From Cellvibrionaceae bacterium (GTDB taxonomy: Bacteria; Pseudomonadota; Gammaproteobacteria; Pseudomonadales; Cellvibrionaceae), in contig JAGKXA010000224.1 of NCBI GenBank assembly GCA_021151615.1, forward strand, positions 1-6,789: 6,789 bases of DNA, read 5' to 3'. Within the stretch, counting starts at the first letter, position 1, and each line of letters opens with the position of its first letter. The notes under the pieces are model-generated. The model saw only the letters and a list, made by a program, of their open reading frames with translations, was not told the origin of the DNA and made no database searches. Below, piece by piece: positions 4,789 to 6,789 of this stretch. Both the position numbers and the translations under genes were made by a program.

Positions 4789-6789
4789 AGTTGCTACTTC
4801 CGGCTCATGCGCACACTTCAGTGCATATTCTTTCACGGTGGGTTTTCCCTGTGCTGTTGCCTGCAACTTTGGATCCGCACCTGACGCCAGTAATAATTTC
4901 ACCATATTCGCATCGCAATTATCTATCGCCTCTTCAAGTGGCTGAGGGATACCATTATTTAGTTCATTCACCGGCAATCCCTGGTCGATTAAAAACTTCA
5001 CCATAATCGCATCGCGCTCATAGATAGCCAGGTTGAGTAAGCTACGTTTACCTTTGCGCAACTGAGCGTCCGCTAGTTGCAGGTCACTTCCCTTTGCCAA
5101 TAAATATTGTGTCAACGCCAGCTTCTTGTCATCAATGGCATTACGTATCAGCGAGTCACGTCCATAATCGACCTGCAGATCCATACCCCCGTCGATCAAA
5201 TACTCCATTAACGGCAAGCTTTCAGAACTCAGCGCATCGTCAAGTAACCTGTGATGGATACGCAAGCTTTCAGCAGAAAATCCTGCCGCGCGTTTACGTA
5301 TAAGCTCAATGGGCACCCAGGCCGCAAATTGTTTTTTCAGTGAGGATTTTTGGTAGCTATCCTGGTCCTTGCATTCCTGCTCAGAAGTCGGTTCATAATT
5401 TTCTACCAGCCAACCATTTTGGGCGGGTGTTCCATTTAAATAGATACGCGCCTGAATCGCCCCTATTTCCCCGCTGCCAAGCTCGGCAGGCTCCAAGTGA
5501 CTGATGAGCTGGAAGTCATTATTGGAAACCAAATATTCCGTTGTTTTTACTGGATACCATTGATCACTATGGGCAGGTCTTTTTGACCAGATGACTTCTG
5601 CTTTTTTTAATGGAGCATCAAGTAATCTGGTCACTAGCGAAATTCGTTTGCCTGGCTGAATAAAACATTTCAACGGTGCATCGCCCTGCAATTCGGACGC
5701 CATCACCATGCTAAACACAGTCCATGAAGGAGAATATTTTTGCATCGCTTGCTCGAGTAAAAAAGCAGCTCCTGCATAACCGGATTCATCGGCGACATTA
5801 AATGCTTGCCGCCCGGTATAATCAAATTCATAAGGATCGAGATAAGGCAAATAGCTGCTGTCTTTTTCACTGAACGCGAAACCAATTAAATTGATAATCG
5901 CAAACTCATCCCCCACTGCCGCTGCACGCATAAGCGCAGACTCACCTAAACGATTGCGGCCTTTAAAATAGCGACTATTAGTAACTACACTAGCGTTGCT
6001 CGAATATCCCCAGTCCGGGTTAGCAACCGGGCCACCGTGCAGCATATGCTCCATTAAAATAGCCGCTAACGTGTTATCCTTTGTTGCTACCGCTAGATCC
6101 AATGGGGAGCGCCCGTCGGCATCGCGAATAAAAGGGTTAACGCCAATAGAGAGCAAACTTTTTATAGTGTTGTAACTCTTGTTTTTGATTGCTTCCAACA
6201 ACACCGTATCACCGGCAATTGTTTTACGGTTAATACTGACGTCCGTATAGTTGACCACAAGTCCTTGTCTTTTTTTCCTGGCAGGAGGCAAGGCTTCATC
6301 CCGATACACTGCCTGGCTAAAGACGTCGCGGGTCATCTCGTCACGTTTTGTATTTTTAACACCAATAGAAATAGTTTCATCACCCTCCTGCTGTTCAAAA
6401 ATATAAACCGGTGCAGGAGAGACTTTCTCAGCATATTGAGCCATTCTAAAAACATCGGAAAAAGTTATCGAGAAATAACCAAAGAAATCAGCAGAAGCAT
6501 CCATTCGCCGGGATTTTTCATCATCAGAAAATGCAATTTGGTCACTGTGGATCAGGCATTGGCCAGACCATAACTCTACCCGCACCGGTGCGGGAACGCC
6601 TGCCCCACTGTTAGTATTCGCCACGCCATCCATTGTGGACCAAACTCGCCACCGGGCAGCAGACACACCAACCTCCTCGCGATAAATCAACGCATCCCGC
6701 TGAAACCATTTAAATTCAATCGTCGCAGACTTTACACCAATAACTTCAGAGAAATAGGTCAGTGATTTTCTGTGCGGTGATGCTGATTG
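4771..6789 (-). CDS. DUF2914-like and ankyrin-repeat protein, 5' end cut by window edge
   Basis: The frame is open to the right edge, so 672 residues are visible and the N-terminus is missing; a TTG at 6690 is not the start because domain sequence continues above it. Numbering from the edge, residues 10-87 resemble DUF2914: YFSEVIG, W28, then ARWRVWS (45-51) and VRVELW. A variable stretch follows, then ankyrin-type repeats at about 190-350 (DTVLLEAI, DGRSPLDLAVATKDN, LGESALMRAAAVGDE). A probable beta-rich insert at about 371-465 (RISLVTRLLDA, EVIWSKRP, IGAIQARIYLNG) splits them from a second ankyrin block at about 510-665, with RSLLNLAIYERDAIMVKFLI and NMVKLLLASGADP. Ankyrin repeats mediate protein binding. 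DUF2914 proteins of proteobacteria are often envelope-associated, and co-location with two exported proteins agrees, but the missing N-terminus hides any signal peptide. It is the first visible gene of the operon. The stop TAG arises in a 17-base tandem duplication. Confidence 0.88.
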   Translation of the reverse strand, partial: QSASPHRKSLTYFSEVIGVKSATIEFKWFQRDALIYREEVGVSAARWRVWSTMDGVANTNSGAGVPAPVRVELWSGQCLIHSDQIAFSDDEKSRRMDASADFFGYFSITFSDVFRMAQYAEKVSPAPVYIFEQQEGDETISIGVKNTKRDEMTRDVFSQAVYRDEALPPARKKRQGLVVNYTDVSINRKTIAGDTVLLEAIKNKSYNTIKSLLSIGVNPFIRDADGRSPLDLAVATKDNTLAAILMEHMLHGGPVANPDWGYSSNASVVTNSRYFKGRNRLGESALMRAAAVGDEFAIINLIGFAFSEKDSSYLPYLDPYEFDYTGRQAFNVADESGYAGAAFLLEQAMQKYSPSWTVFSMVMASELQGDAPLKCFIQPGKRISLVTRLLDAPLKKAEVIWSKRPAHSDQWYPVKTTEYLVSNNDFQLISHLEPAELGSGEIGAIQARIYLNGTPAQNGWLVENYEPTSEQECKDQDSYQKSSLKKQFAAWVPIELIRKRAAGFSAESLRIHHRLLDDALSSESLPLMEYLIDGGMDLQVDYGRDSLIRNAIDDKKLALTQYLLAKGSDLQLADAQLRKGKRSLLNLAIYERDAIMVKFLIDQGLPVNELNNGIPQPLEEAIDNCDANMVKLLLASGADPKLQATAQGKPTVKEYALKCAHEPEVATALAVY

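Overview
The window is typical bacterial DNA with every convincing gene on the minus strand, so the genes read from the right edge towards the left. The one firmly recognised gene, carA, closely resembles gammaproteobacterial CarA and has a TTG start behind a strong Shine-Dalgarno sequence. Its moderate base composition and the short CCTCCC(C)TTT palindromes beside it suggest a free-living gammaproteobacterium, perhaps of the Cellvibrio type. That placement is inference from sequence character, not from a search.

Layout from right to left, in the direction of transcription. (1) Positions 6789-4771: a large gene cut by the right edge. It encodes a protein with a DUF2914-like N-terminal domain and two blocks of ankyrin-type repeats separated by a probable beta-rich insert. 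(2) Positions 4707-3823: an unrecognised 294-residue protein with a single N-terminal membrane segment and six cysteines. (3) Positions 3788-1617: a 723-residue secreted protein with a signal peptide and repeated strand motifs typical of beta-propellers. Gaps of 63 and 34 bases, same strand, and no terminator between them suggest one operon, which I read as an accessory cell-envelope cluster. Its promoter lies outside the window. (4) Positions 1616-1225: a 392-base gap without a confident gene. It holds a 40-codon open stretch that may be the tail of a decayed gene, a clear intrinsic terminator ending the operon, weak promoter candidates for carA and a strong carA ribosome binding site. (5) Positions 1224-67: carA, the glutaminase subunit of carbamoyl-phosphate synthase. 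(6) Positions 66-1: two near-perfect palindromic repeats just after carA, before the expected but unseen carB.

carA supplies ammonia for carbamoyl phosphate, the precursor of arginine and pyrimidines. Nothing links it functionally to the three upstream genes; the terminator separates them. Those three genes look like partners of one another: a modular repeat protein, a membrane-anchored protein and an exported propeller, all suited to protein-protein contacts in or outside the inner membrane. Their joint function is unknown. No tRNA, rRNA, CRISPR array or intact mobile element was found.
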